From positions 1 to 64,000 of the forward strand of contig MPUH01000331.1 in assembly GCA_001970955.1 (NCBI GenBank): a stretch of DNA of 64,000 nt, given 5' to 3'. Source of the stretch: Stentor coeruleus. Lineage: Eukaryota; Ciliophora; Heterotrichea; Heterotrichida; Stentoridae. Shown in pieces: positions 15,001-20,246 of this stretch (positions are counted from its first letter, which is position 1; each line of letters begins with the position of its first letter). The notes under the pieces were generated by a model. It saw only the letters and a program-made list of their open reading frames with translations. It made no database searches and had not been told where the DNA came from. The translations under genes were made by a program, and so were the position numbers.

Positions 15001-15601
15001 GAAAAAGTATCATGCTTTGTATGTTTTCATAATTAAATCGTGTTGAAGGAACAAGTGGTATATTATTATTTTGAATACTTCCAATAGTTCCATAAATTGC
15101 TTGCCAAAAATCAGTGATATTAGTAATATGACTTGTAATAAAAATCTTTAGCTTTAATTTAACCTTTTCTTCCAATAATACTAAAGGAAGCAAACGCATG
15201 TTTTCGATCTCTTCACAAAAAATCAAAGCAAATTGTTCATTTGAGCACCAGAAATTAAAATTCCCTAAGGCAATTTGAATGATTTTTGCTATAAAAAAAT
15301 CTTTAGCTTCTGAGTTTATAATAATCTCAAAACATTCTGGCATGATTTCAATATCCCAAACTAAAGCCATGCCTTCAAAGATATCAGCCTTTTCCCAGAA
15401 ATCTTGTTCACAAATACTGAAGCAACTTTTGTATGGGCTAAATTTTGTTAAGATACATATTTCAATAGGCATGACTGTATTTGAGATGATTCTACGATAG
15501 TTTTCAATGATCTTTATGCAATTTTCAATAACTTTAGGGGGAAAGTTTTGATTACCTAAGGGTCTTGGCACCTCGTAATCTGTTGGCTCAGAATTACTCA
15601 T
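1..15601 (-). CDS. RNF213: RNF213/mysterin-like giant AAA+ E3 ubiquitin ligase (C-terminus beyond the window)
   Basis: The frame opens at ATG 15601 and stays open for 5,200 codons to the left edge, so the C-terminus is missing. Human RNF213 is about 5,200 aa. A degenerate P-loop GLGKT (K2059) is followed by AAA3 with Walker A GETGVGKTS (K2498) and Walker B FFDEFNT (D2552/E2553). AAA4 has GKPGCSKS (K2830) and VVFDEIGLAE (E2896). Further downstream come an LEDMDPIYSSLYDLFNQ stretch, then CRVALGAQFN and FLNRFEKHH, all typical of RNF213. The RZ zinc finger lies at residues 4464-4500 with C4466, C4470, C4479, C4488, C4491 and H4500. In the family this finger carries the ubiquitin-transfer activity; known roles are lipid-droplet binding and ubiquitylation of bacterial surfaces. 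No RING is seen in the roughly 1,100 residues before the RZ finger. The first 500 residues include a long acidic, Ser/Lys-rich, probably disordered stretch. The start sits in the sequence CATATAAATATG. Base 380 is N (residue 5074, Lys or Asn). Confidence 0.93.
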   Translation of the reverse strand, partial: MSNSEPTDYEVPRPLGNQNFPPKVIENCIKIIENYRRIISNTVMPIEICILTKFSPYKSCFSICEQDFWEKADIFEGMALVWDIEIMPECFEIIINSEAKDFFIAKIIQIALGNFNFWCSNEQFALIFCEEIENMRLLPLVLLEEKVKLKLKIFITSHITNITDFWQAIYGTIGSIQNNNIPLVPSTRFNYENIQSMILFRNSKFMPVVVFQEEIIQEKEIYIVGEEKKLDDKRIIGYDNDKLEDKKYEDDANVDKYERREIHEQTIGIIEEKKICRTNPDDREINDDMIMNQGFLSDLSNLANNVAIEKNEENSSAHLEPFKNEKASNSPEIIENEEKKESGLTTKDNFHKEINEKKISLEKSDLESQEKQFILNTDDISGKEKEEEKNDSSVADNSLSFEIKEKLHLENLSPKSSKAQKNYPEGEDNKFLIDTEKKIIEDDSPKNENNNESFHSCSSIPDPLLSDTFQMIKSNCTELLEYLNQNNTPCEEWTKALILWHMMEYNKSSNYYKKSLDPYRGIEEILWNISIEASVCNILIGMTENERITYLNPIVKASKGFAINNVEEFYEINQDSRDFIIVSIIPELPSHYMLLGILCIEKTDENFQYKLRIFQTVDENTEIIKEAKRNAEVPNENYLKKFIRIKDLGDYNSIYNLLSIKMNDRIHPIKKLSKRITCNKDTTFLVNYDTHGQNNFQDNTLLSIVSTTDIFISNLELIRFPEDIYLISQNLALYASNPIEISFIDQIAPGLNEHHLKLVSKNYNLLSRAFLKQKYQFIICPENIGNQSDPYSQLGLMLLHLLISNFHDGVLFLATQFQACYKNKNKNKFRKSQENIIVNLDTFLGYYDERVSNDLFNGILCLFGVLDDDIFEVCEFKNSSKILEVCFEHFNELFNKLKELDEFNTIFQGLLNFFFICSKQKNTCYLELINQLEDYNIAYISMKYILDKYKKNMPTIISDEEIKFCLNLMRKLHLKQKAKLAMSVIECTKKICMAIEIIIDISDVTLNKEDLKAIFSKKLLEVSMNIDELVETTKKISMLPHYYKEIINKNELKNFLEIILKKPENTIIENKHFYQIIVEIIANDDIFSCFQDDEIIKIFIDKYEFAESLFLLANKTPEKVDNYFHLWISKIQTNYGNLIPKIDKELCRLESINTESLCAISINYILEIYQRYHPEIAKIFDSCLHAGFKTTFLRLLKEKIEASGKHEGYAKKFLNIYKNCKDNQTLKELMEFSTNLYSPSAENLKTNIIISPNTDSYLYKVIKNTEIKTNIKKIISEYVINIINSIDTKEISIENLSHIFNHSENEKKIFLEYINWISGQGQSLRFPELLKEIKEKFTLLNRDINNLDQLFKCFFNEHNMFENLYNIFSNFKDNFKTMSLCDAVIPIEIKQLQNHVRSIEKYLFSAIYSKYVKKIEDFFNDPLGIMIMCIGIMDKDIKVFFESSDAKISKIKELASFIKKENIDIESQIIFKIIGPDAFNLEQIVELLDLIVFEPNFLSLCKNFSEIHKFFDIKDKNFIQVCENYIKTYEELTIKKFVEEVSKYRNIFEHIESEDDLNKLIEFFNLCNKSSDLLKFIKTLSQEEVDFLQDGLEEKTLEINNLRSQVKTFAILWSFFTILKQHQVGYIEDFFLFIVEKLKQEKYADILESISICSANLKSIEDYNFEINNQEQAKIAKIEQIWYYSKFQIVKKTKYTIKLCSFKDENDNPICEYEIQDLIELRDRALLSKNIIINKNSEEIDSSQKLTKFNEFISLVDSIIKALKNITLISQTLYKKYINVDENFNCKSGKYEDFKIYEENYSKYNQEWKKIMKNFKDNHWLNYLYGKRVCIVDNYITNPTKKNYKKVKPVFMYMQKNLEFNDKIEIQNFENVEEKLKIILDVIQNFEPISNTKNFNYVPDCKIDLKPRQILLCETKKFYEGIITVYCMTERPVPSADKVFFCNYFTFWGEIKLFMNLCFKDHTNLYTLVNPEKLTLEVQNKLKYKLEKYYSNCKDDIYLAVITDNIRCNFINYLRFQDDIDIKNTYGYQLIKEKDLKEVIKSISNNVFVVSSEYVGLGKTHKIIKKIKKSKLDRVEINISGNSSANTIGKILKKHQHNHPIAYHFQLNYVEDIDSIHKLLFSLAIFQQYYNSKFLFYIPTGSQIYIEVANTFQNSLKSSISFLKALNKIKIKSFNIEKIIIDDNIQYITSYLSFYHDKKIDRKDLNFNEKKYYIHKKETVWKLLDLYLKKSCGEKPTYHQLKIFLNILSRLFKSFENSTYSAEMLNLQKDDFANFKFRAYDKIRSNIISSILDTTNEFMSKCSDSVRKNQTSALETLKKAEVGEEIHEVQDLSNTIKWENSNHFTMLFLDEGEHLCIYRNPNLIPEGIRILLQIQNYLEETSNQEDSPKYLRGLFKAISKENVYIDDYNTFDSSTLMEKLLTFYMKFSLKKLIKMSDDEKKSGHNYKEVKDLIKDRLKKISSTGYILTPDNFLKMNLIYLRCIANVPLIIMGETGVGKTSLIRFFVKKILKEKLEIICIHSGITSEYISKKLKEFNTKAEENPTERFWIFFDEFNTSDCIGMITDILCEKKIEDINLSPNIILVGACNPYRVKKNTSLYGENVGVKKTRVTQINKLVHIVKPLPDKAIEFVWDFGTLKKNEIKEYINSMLIQDNVDNIDIFVEILCLAHDYFQENEDVSSVSLRDISRFITLYKWFYESLEKRAQFPSSKSAEIQEKYIRNIGPLANDNKIKAGILSYFHCYFLRISCEIQRQTFYTLIAETTKTKGNLLFSKENIENLIKSEQHDLISRMYIPEGIALNQALLENIFAIIPCVLNKIPILICGKPGCSKSLAIQIITSSLRGDKSQDNYFRSIPELHIISFQGSDTCTSEGVEQVFQKAEKFNSSKHLPVVVFDEIGLAEISKHNPLKVLHRLLENENRTVGFIGISNWRLDASKMNRALYLARPDPGVDDLKETACALYKSIVDHNIQEKYLKVVSNLAEAYYEMKGKFSHSVNADFYGLRDFYHMIKYVSKNFKDCLYGDLEINIILKGICRNFGGKLKGDREIIDLFYKINKIEQAPSSKVFKSVELIIENLKENDSRYLMIICRKDVALYLIEFLFSELLKEHRLIIGSTFEQDLEEDENKFRVLSDIIMYMEQGIPIILEDMDPIYSSLYDLFNQNFIKTGINIKKYCRVALGAQFNPRCFVDQSFKAVVFLEDDKEVLLHIDSPFLNRFEKHHVSINDFINQEMVKIVDKLESWIKTCCSVNKKSEKSIRTTSILPCYCKETINLLVSAKEKSSKNTDEILQKCKKFLIKTASIDLILLTEMNKLQENIVNEIHDVWFKNIKINFFEYIKGLSNKNEEKMIALTYDNISIDKISCKEIYIQRCSNFKCEQDARFDFDRFYKSEKAKIYILEIEYNKEFKHFRFLLNLIENNEMNLNTKTSRKKNICILLRLNRNDENRKALHFLHNWKFRMFEYLKEDSRIIALKLLELKTSNPIFNDDLGTFHKHIGEIVQTSLESIKYESYYHKNKIFITHKDNLEKLIMKDKDIQLMFKEKVYKALESQESQQKLALSQLFNDESIYSEARSAREALDLYIKKKLTIEFTKIIVELERKSVMNSLLYIRENDFFYEMFKFCFQKMGKSILEIQTKNESNVMRYYEGLKVPFVYDELSRAKKSFKEYFEQKNNYNEKYDDDDDDEKKSSEEEEEDENWELYFRIHRKYTIWKGCEFIYDDYYLQSEIFKDFIRITLQNSLCKLNNFEIVYQFMNLFIGNKSYPEKLFAFMKHIGKISAFCKMLDLLKEYSDLKEEEKISEIIQYTDDEIIRYDDELKDEEKRKDKENKMEEKRKDKENKMEEYEKDIIVDKDIRKNEEKEIKEENKEENKEESKEESKEESKEESKEESKEVSKEENNKNIIKQDEENSDESIEDNQENEHYMRNNSILLKIRTIFDIIIDGISPLSISLNHIKNTKMYLNLLQTFESLLGHFNFPDYFHLRNYEKLQLIIQLCKVNPTFEFLEKTALLLKNNSFKALCNGGFKQILFDIKNLLISSKTPHKILRLQVFIYAKLLMASTNYIDYIVNDINFTEIWKYSSFIIDLLIEKAQIKKLVKEAEENLHQPRVIENENIYLKKIDEVIERQKGELRFEIILCDRIEMLFEYEEDININKYQSLMQRYTEALKNKPEILGYLIRIISAARIRNLLYRFSEIISSNEPNENERDLLLDFSVVFKEYNILDYEIYCFKSIKSAFNYRIPGLVEFLKSKQDFWQHDIKNLSIGTKLNIFPYTDLSHFSYKDAQIAVTLIPENIDSLDELISIENNPEVNLCLLLALINIVFLEYNQENHDNSSYKNWFTNKSEMLKANKGREFTVFVKLLIFNFPEDCFFYMNEDVDEKKFLEIQACIFVVAITIGFSCIDNYLSSMFFNDQGIIPENFTKYMNSIFCLGQEPDKMQDYLKFNFENFNFIKNTTFMSTFSKGGSYKCSNDCDYFYIIDDCGGATEIRNCPFCNKLIGGEMHKKVDRPGHENLSDQDALKYLQNKVDEYKNRESHGFKLTGNITPMSSVRNLDHKVTFNLLNLMTSSVLEFLCVAELVSIDEMKILFNMENAVVEALERNIERNFNEIYISIQTQDSNLWILSVYSQLPKLLLRGYNPLYKKASRDNFEKSFEKEIFLSSQIQLINNYRKILNTISEPSTIIKYIEEQEIPGYPNIRFEFQYPVKQFIKYTPNIIKLAPNQLRMSEQIIPEQFSNIPNILEKDINNIPNMSKKVIEVDENIEQNIPDAKNIENEIVPDPSKYPNWYLFRITQQASYDTMIKAFNFSNKKTELKILHMFIENNSEISNLKNFWPILNICKKLVKKYSFEISRYDASKKKMEEVLADDNSLEQYYGNFLAAWNDLNITLKFDCVTLEKIDFDNETPLGSFLIENSQNSMSRFVVAAIKSLIGIQNKFLKMIYDEDDDKIAYPIINLKERDIIGLDIDLEDLIQECSLNTPMYSMGSEIIFDFDRIEQNLINEIRKAKFINPDELFSIQYQFELLNSRGRYSGLIYDIRNKIPQNALQQNYLNKIDKHLKDFSNSNPRQEKNYIISAYXYKLLDKILCYIRNSELENEKTITDILQHMNHLPDSNNFIKHFADLSLENIIYLYEHIELKCYEYFIITLDEKFKKDLTSPSSLLKMWKNFPINDYIKLDESLDVIEVKKLAKELLGKLKDEFICVM
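3919..4014. repeat. 12-bp coding minisatellite, 8 units
   Basis: Eight consecutive units of CTTCTTTACTTT or a near variant lie inside the RNF213-like frame. Read on the minus strand they encode K-E-E-S/N tetrapeptides at about residues 3863-3895, a highly charged linker. The repeat also creates spurious long open frames on the plus strand. Confidence 0.9.
4081..4146. repeat. 33-bp coding tandem duplication, 2 units
   Basis: Two almost identical 33-bp units encode the 11-residue block MEEKRKDKENK twice on the minus strand, within the same charged linker of the RNF213-like protein. The high identity suggests a recent duplication by slippage or unequal exchange. Confidence 0.85.
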
Positions 15602-16878
15602 ATTTATATGTTAAATTTGTGTCTACTAATGCCTAATGGGAAAAATAGTCAATTTTCTATGATATTTTTCTTTGAGGATTGGCCTTGGAAAGATTTTTTT
15701 TGAATTTTATAGGTTTCTTGAGGTTTAAATGAAGATTTCGCCTGGATGCTGAAGGGAGATTTGGAATTTTTATCGATTTTTAGTGAACTAGTTGATGTTT
15801 ATAATGTATAGAATAGGGAAATTATATAGAAGATTGGTTTTTGTTTAAGAGTTACTCTGGGTAAAGGATTATTTAGTTTAGTATTGTTGAGTTTTGTTGA
15901 TGAAAAGGTGAAGTATTGCTAGCAGCTGGTGCTAAATAGTTGTATATGGATTTATATAAAATAATTATGGATTATTTTTATATATCAGAAAACATAGCTT
16001 AAGAGCTAAAGATATAATTATCAATTGTAGTTGATTAAAAAAATTTTTTTTAGGTATCTGTTATGTTTTAGATTTTACTTCGCTTTACATATAATATCCA
16101 TTTCATTTTCAGGGCTTAAAGTTAGATAATATTAATAAAAAGTAGCTTTTGTATAAATATTGCAGAATTATCAGCTTAGAATGTTATAGTAAAATATTAT
16201 GTGTGATTGAATATACTTAATATTTAATTTTTTTGCTGTAATCAACACATTATATTATACTTACCATATTTTCTTCATTGATATATATAATTTAAAAGAT
16301 TTTTAATTGTAATATTATATGCTTTATAGGTACTAAATTGCATGTTTTATTCATGCAAAAATAAATGCTTTAAACATTTAATAATGCATTGGCTTTATGG
16401 ACATAAACAACATATATTATTTTATCATGATTTTCATTGAATAAAATAAAAAAACTGCTTTTAAGTAAATCTTATTCATATAACAATTTTACTATATATA
16501 AATATTACTAATACAAACTTATTTGAAAAATATGATAAAACTATCTAACGCTATAATTTTTATTTCTTAAAACCCTTAACTTTTATCAAATACAGTTGTC
16601 TAAATTAAGCTCCTAAAAATATTTTATAAAATAAACCTTTAAATAACATTAAAATTATCCATAAACCAGGGATAAAATTTCATATTTAGCATTCATATTT
16701 AATCTTACCACAGCAAATAACTGTATTTAAAAGCATTTTATTCAATTCAAAATAAAAAATAGGCTAAACTTCACAATAAAACCCAATTTTTTCTATTAAA
16801 AACCTTAAAAATATAACAAAAATACATATCCAGGTTTTTTTCATATGAAATTTCTATTTAATTTACAAGTTTATACAT
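15602..16878. other. Intergenic, 5' flank of the RNF213-like gene
   Basis: About 1.3 kb with no convincing gene. The first 350 bp next to the RNF213 start are C-poor and G/T-rich on the plus strand, that is G-depleted on the coding strand, as in several other 5' flanks here. The rest is AT-rich without recognisable RNA genes or repeats. Confidence 0.6.
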
Positions 16879-17190
16879 CTATAAATAAACTTTTGGTAAT
16901 TGACCTCTAATGCTTCGACTTAAAACTTTCTTACTATCAGCTTTAACAGTATTCAAAAACTCTTCTAAATAACTATAATTTAATTGATGAGGACGATGAC
17001 TTGAACCTCGATTTTTCATTAAATCATTTTGGACATAAGTTTTTTCGTGGAAATGATCATATTTTTGTGGAATCCTAGAGTATCCAACAAAAGTATTGAA
17101 ATGAGATTTATGGCTTGTGCTTAAAAGGTAACGAAGACCAGTTTCTTTTTGGATTTTATGAGGAGTTGATAAGATAGTTTTTTTTTTCAT
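16879..17190 (-). CDS. Small basic hypothetical protein (103 aa)
   Basis: A 103-aa frame begins with MKKKTILSTPHKIQKETG and is rich in Lys, His, Ser and Tyr. It has no membrane segment, signal peptide or recognisable domain. Its codon content is GC-richer than the flanks, and the ATG follows an A-rich ATTACAAAT run like other genes here, so it is probably real. It resembles the other short, basic, disordered proteins in the window (140-aa and 284-aa products) in composition only. No function can be assigned. Confidence 0.55.
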   Translation of the reverse strand: MKKKTILSTPHKIQKETGLRYLLSTSHKSHFNTFVGYSRIPQKYDHFHEKTYVQNDLMKNRGSSHRPHQLNYSYLEEFLNTVKADSKKVLSRSIRGQLPKVYL

Positions 17191-17553
17191 ATTTGTAATA
17201 AATGTTATGATTAAAGTTTATGTAATTATTTTGTTTTGGGAAATGAACTTTGTAAAATGAGAATTAAAGAGAATTATGTATAGGAAGGTTTGTCTTACTT
17301 AAGAACTTTATTTATTATAAAAGACTTATATATATATATTAATATAATTTTTATTAAAATCATTAGCAATACATCATAAAAGCATTATTTTACAAATATC
17401 TTCACATATTAAATCAAAATCCTAAAAAAATCGTCAATACAAACTACAAAACCAACCCCTAAAAAAGCAATTTTATCATTAAATCCATTACTAAACCTAC
17501 AAATAATCTCTACATCATCCATATTTTCCATAACCTCAATCCAATGCTCTTTA
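17191..17553. other. Intergenic with a possible 40-aa frame
   Basis: AT-rich spacer between the 103-aa gene and the hydrolase. It contains a short coding-looking minus frame at 17409-17531, listed separately. Nothing else is recognised. Confidence 0.5.
17409..17531 (-). CDS. Possible 40-aa microprotein or orphaned tail downstream of the hydrolase
   Basis: The 40-aa minus frame starts MENMDDVEIICRFSNG and ends VCIDDFFRILI. It has a protein-like composition unusual for a random AT-rich spacer. It is in a different frame from the hydrolase that ends 22 nt upstream, and no 15-nt intron that would join the two can be seen. It could be a separate microprotein or chance. Confidence 0.25.
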   Translation of the reverse strand: MENMDDVEIICRFSNGFNDKIAFLGVGFVVCIDDFFRILI

Positions 17554-18411
17554 TTAAGTTAATTTCATCATAATTTTAATGACTTTCGCATTTTCTCTTC
17601 TCATTTTCTGATTGGCCGGTGGTCTCTTATATTTTTCATCAACCACTACTTCATTCTGCCCTTCCCTAGGTTTAACATCAACTTGTGACTGTACCAAAAA
17701 AGTTGACATCGGTAAAACCAAATCATCGCAATAATTAAATTTATTATGTGTCATACTAGGAGGTAAATACAGCGCACAAGGCCCAGCGCATTTTTCATGT
17801 AAAATCTGTGACTCAGAAAACGGTATAAGTTTATCTAAAATCCCATGCACAAGAAAAGTAGGACATTTTATAAACGGCATATTATCAACATTCCTAAACC
17901 TTTCTTTAACCATCATCTGAGCAAGTCTTCCAGCTAAATGTCTAACAACAGCTTTAATCGAAGTATAAGCAGACATTAACATCAAACATCCAACATCAAA
18001 ATGCCGAGCTATATAAGTTGCAGGCCCTGTACCTATTGATCTACCAAATATCAACACATCTTTACCTAAATATTTCAGTTCATCACATATGAATTTATAT
18101 ACACATGAAGCATCATGTAAGATTTCTGGCTCTTTACATTTACCTTTATATAAACCATAACCTGGATATTCTACGGCTAAAACATGAACATTAAGAATAC
18201 TTCTTAACATATCAATAAGATTGTATGAGGATTTAAGATCTTCAGCATTGCCATGAAAATAGATTAATATTTTACTAGAGTCTTGTAAGGATTTTAAAAA
18301 AATACATGGGATTGCAGTTGATTTAGAGTTTGGCACCCAGATTAGGTCTGGGAGGTCGAGTTCGGAGTATAAACAAGGTGGCGCTGGGAATAGGATTCGA
18401 TTTATTTCCAT
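17554..18411 (-). CDS. ABHD17-like alpha/beta hydrolase (serine hydrolase)
   Basis: This 285-aa protein has the full alpha/beta-hydrolase signature. The oxyanion region is YFHGNAEDL (52-59), then EYPGYG (81-86), nucleophile elbow FGRSIGTG with Ser125, acid Asp193 in HGILDKLIPF, and His222 in SMTHNKF. The order and sequence match the ABHD17/ABHD13 group; ABHD17 enzymes remove palmitate from membrane-bound proteins. The N-terminus lacks the Cys cluster that anchors animal ABHD17 to membranes, so location is uncertain. The C-terminus is an added Lys/Arg-rich tail of about 40 residues. The gene lies 59 nt downstream of the 213-aa gene on the same strand. Substrate is not predictable. Confidence 0.82.
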   Translation of the reverse strand: MEINRILFPAPPCLYSELDLPDLIWVPNSKSTAIPCIFLKSLQDSSKILIYFHGNAEDLKSSYNLIDMLRSILNVHVLAVEYPGYGLYKGKCKEPEILHDASCVYKFICDELKYLGKDVLIFGRSIGTGPATYIARHFDVGCLMLMSAYTSIKAVVRHLAGRLAQMMVKERFRNVDNMPFIKCPTFLVHGILDKLIPFSESQILHEKCAGPCALYLPPSMTHNKFNYCDDLVLPMSTFLVQSQVDVKPREGQNEVVVDEKYKRPPANQKMRRENAKVIKIMMKLT

Positions 18412-18470
18412 GTTAAAATTAAATTGTACAGCATTTAATGTATCTGATAAGAATTATCGAATTATAACTT

Positions 18471-19112
18471 TTATTCAGCGGAGATACTCGAAAAATTATG
18501 ATGATGTCCTTGGGTTTTATTCTCTGAAGGCTGGAGTACTTTCGGTATTGAATGCGACAACACTTTTTTCCCAAAATCCTGCTTAAAAACTTTTTGCATT
18601 TCTTCAGGTGCGTTAAACGTCGACAAAGAGCTTGTTTCATCCTTTTCAAAAACCCTTCCATAATAAGTCACTTTACTAGGCTTAAATCCTAAAATGTTTT
18701 CACTTTTTTGCTTACCTTCTCTTACTGTTTCGATTTCCCTGCCAACGAGTTTTTTAGGCGGGGCTCTTTCATTTGATTTATCTTTTTTCGTTTTTTTTCT
18801 GTTACTGTTTCTACATAAAGAGTTGCTACAGTTCTTTTTTGTTATGTTTGTATGTGATATTGACCTTATTGTTGGGTTTTTATCTATGGTTTCTCTACGA
18901 TTTTCACATGAGTTTTTAAATCCCTCTGCAGAAATGTTTAAATTAGGGACTTTGAAAGGGATTTTTGAAAATATACCTACAACTTCGAGTGCTTTTAATG
19001 AGTAGATACCGTACATGAGCGTTTTTTTTAAGATAATTTTCCATTCTGAAGAAGGAAAATCTTTAAGATAGTCTTTGATTAGCGGTTCTGTAAGGAAATC
19101 GCTTATGTCCAT
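18471..19112 (-). CDS. Hypothetical basic protein (213 aa)
   Basis: The N-terminal 50 residues (MDISDFLTEPLIKDYLKDF onward) look like a short helical domain. The rest is Lys/Ser/Asn-rich and probably disordered, with basic clusters such as NRKKTKKDK that could act in nuclear import. No family is recognised. The start ATG follows ACATAATAA, and the 5' flank is strongly C-poor on the plus strand, like other minus-strand promoters here. The hydrolase follows after 59 nt. Confidence 0.6.
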   Translation of the reverse strand: MDISDFLTEPLIKDYLKDFPSSEWKIILKKTLMYGIYSLKALEVVGIFSKIPFKVPNLNISAEGFKNSCENRRETIDKNPTIRSISHTNITKKNCSNSLCRNSNRKKTKKDKSNERAPPKKLVGREIETVREGKQKSENILGFKPSKVTYYGRVFEKDETSSLSTFNAPEEMQKVFKQDFGKKVLSHSIPKVLQPSENKTQGHHHNFSSISAE

Positions 19113-19499
19113 TTATTATGTTTTATTTAAAGTTTTGGAGGTTTGTGGTATGAGTTGGAGAATTTGAAGATAGGATTTAGGTTAAAGAAATTGTGTTTGG
19201 AAGTTGGAGAATTAGGAAAGGTATGAGGATAAATTTTTTTTAAAGGTTTTTTGTTGGGATTTATAGGGTAAGCAAAGGTTTTGTGAGGTGGTTATGCCTT
19301 TTTTATTAGTTTTTAATGATGAAAATATAGGTAAATTACTTTTAAGTTAGAAGATGAAAATTTTTATGATGATTATATTTAGATGTATTTAATGATTTTT
19401 TAACTTCTTTGATTACTGAATTTATATATAGTTTATTTTTAAAACTTATAAATCATAAACAAGCATTTAATTGCTGCTGACTTAAGGAGATAAATAAAA
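19113..19499. other. Intergenic, 5' flank of the 213-aa gene
   Basis: No gene is seen. The first 200 bp beside the 213-aa gene are rich in G and T with very few C on the plus strand; the remainder, the 3' flank of the RING gene, is plain AT-rich. Confidence 0.6.
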
Positions 19500-20144
19500 T
19501 TAATCATCATCATGCAATTTTTTCATAAAATCATCTTTGATCGCAATCCCACATATTTTGCAAAGGTTTTCATTTTGCTTTAACCTATTGATTATGCATT
19601 TGTTGCAGATCGTGCAACTACAGTCTCTCCCCAAAAGTTCGGAAGCTTCAATTTTTTCCCTGCAAATATTGCATTTATGAAATGCACAACAATTTTGACT
19701 AATAAACTGGCTTTGTTTTACAAGATCTTCTATACGATACTGCTCATAAGGAGTAAATTGAAATCCATGATTACATTCATTCTCTTCAAGTCTATCTTTT
19801 AAACATTCAATACAATGAAGCTCTTTACATTTAATAGTTTTCATTAAATAGTTTTGGTGATATTTATGATTGAAATTTATAAAGTCTCCCAAATTTTTCA
19901 GATGCTTATATCCTTTCAGTGAAGCTAGGAAATTAGTTATTTTTTCATCAAAGCTTTCTTTTAGGATATGAGTTTTTTCCTTCAATTCTTGTCTAAGTTC
20001 TTTGGCTTTCCTTTTGTTTTTTATACTTCTTAGTTCTTTAATTTGAATTTTATACTCCGTTTTTAAGATTTCTATTGCTTTGTCTTGATCAAAGGTAGAA
20101 ATGTTGGCCCCAAGGATCTTGATGATATTTGTTAGATCTTCCAT
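19500..20144 (-). CDS. C4C4 RING-type zinc-finger protein (214 aa)
   Basis: The N-terminal 95 residues are a charged helical, probably coiled-coil stretch. Residues 104-125 hold Cys/His residues in the style CKELHCIECL. The C-terminus has a complete cross-brace pattern at C158, C161, C175, C177, C180, C183, C195 and C198, with spacing C-x2-C-x13-C-x-C-x2-C-x2-C-x11-C-x2-C. That fits a RING in which the usual His is Cys (C4C4, as in CNOT4). RING proteins are usually ubiquitin ligases, so this is a probable E3, with target unknown. The gene is divergent from the 575-aa gene across 102 bp and probably shares its promoter. Confidence 0.65.
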   Translation of the reverse strand: MEDLTNIIKILGANISTFDQDKAIEILKTEYKIQIKELRSIKNKRKAKELRQELKEKTHILKESFDEKITNFLASLKGYKHLKNLGDFINFNHKYHQNYLMKTIKCKELHCIECLKDRLEENECNHGFQFTPYEQYRIEDLVKQSQFISQNCCAFHKCNICREKIEASELLGRDCSCTICNKCIINRLKQNENLCKICGIAIKDDFMKKLHDDD

Positions 20145-20246
20145 TATATCTTTTGAGATTATATAAACAAATTACAGCTAAATAATTAAAGAAAATCAAT
20201 TGTAGACATTTTGATATCTTAAACTTTATATATAAAGTTAATATAA
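20145..20246. promoter_or_regulatory. Bidirectional promoter between RING gene and 575-aa gene
   Basis: Only 102 bp separate the two divergent start codons. The segment is AT-rich and has TATATATAAAG on the plus side about 20 nt before the plus start. Both promoters and both 5' UTRs must fit here. Inferred from layout only. Confidence 0.6.

Noticed and set aside
15655-15820. Minus-strand open stretch of about 50 codons upstream of RNF213 with Lys/Ser-rich translation
   Set aside because: It has no ATG and is bounded by stops; low G on that strand explains the open frame.
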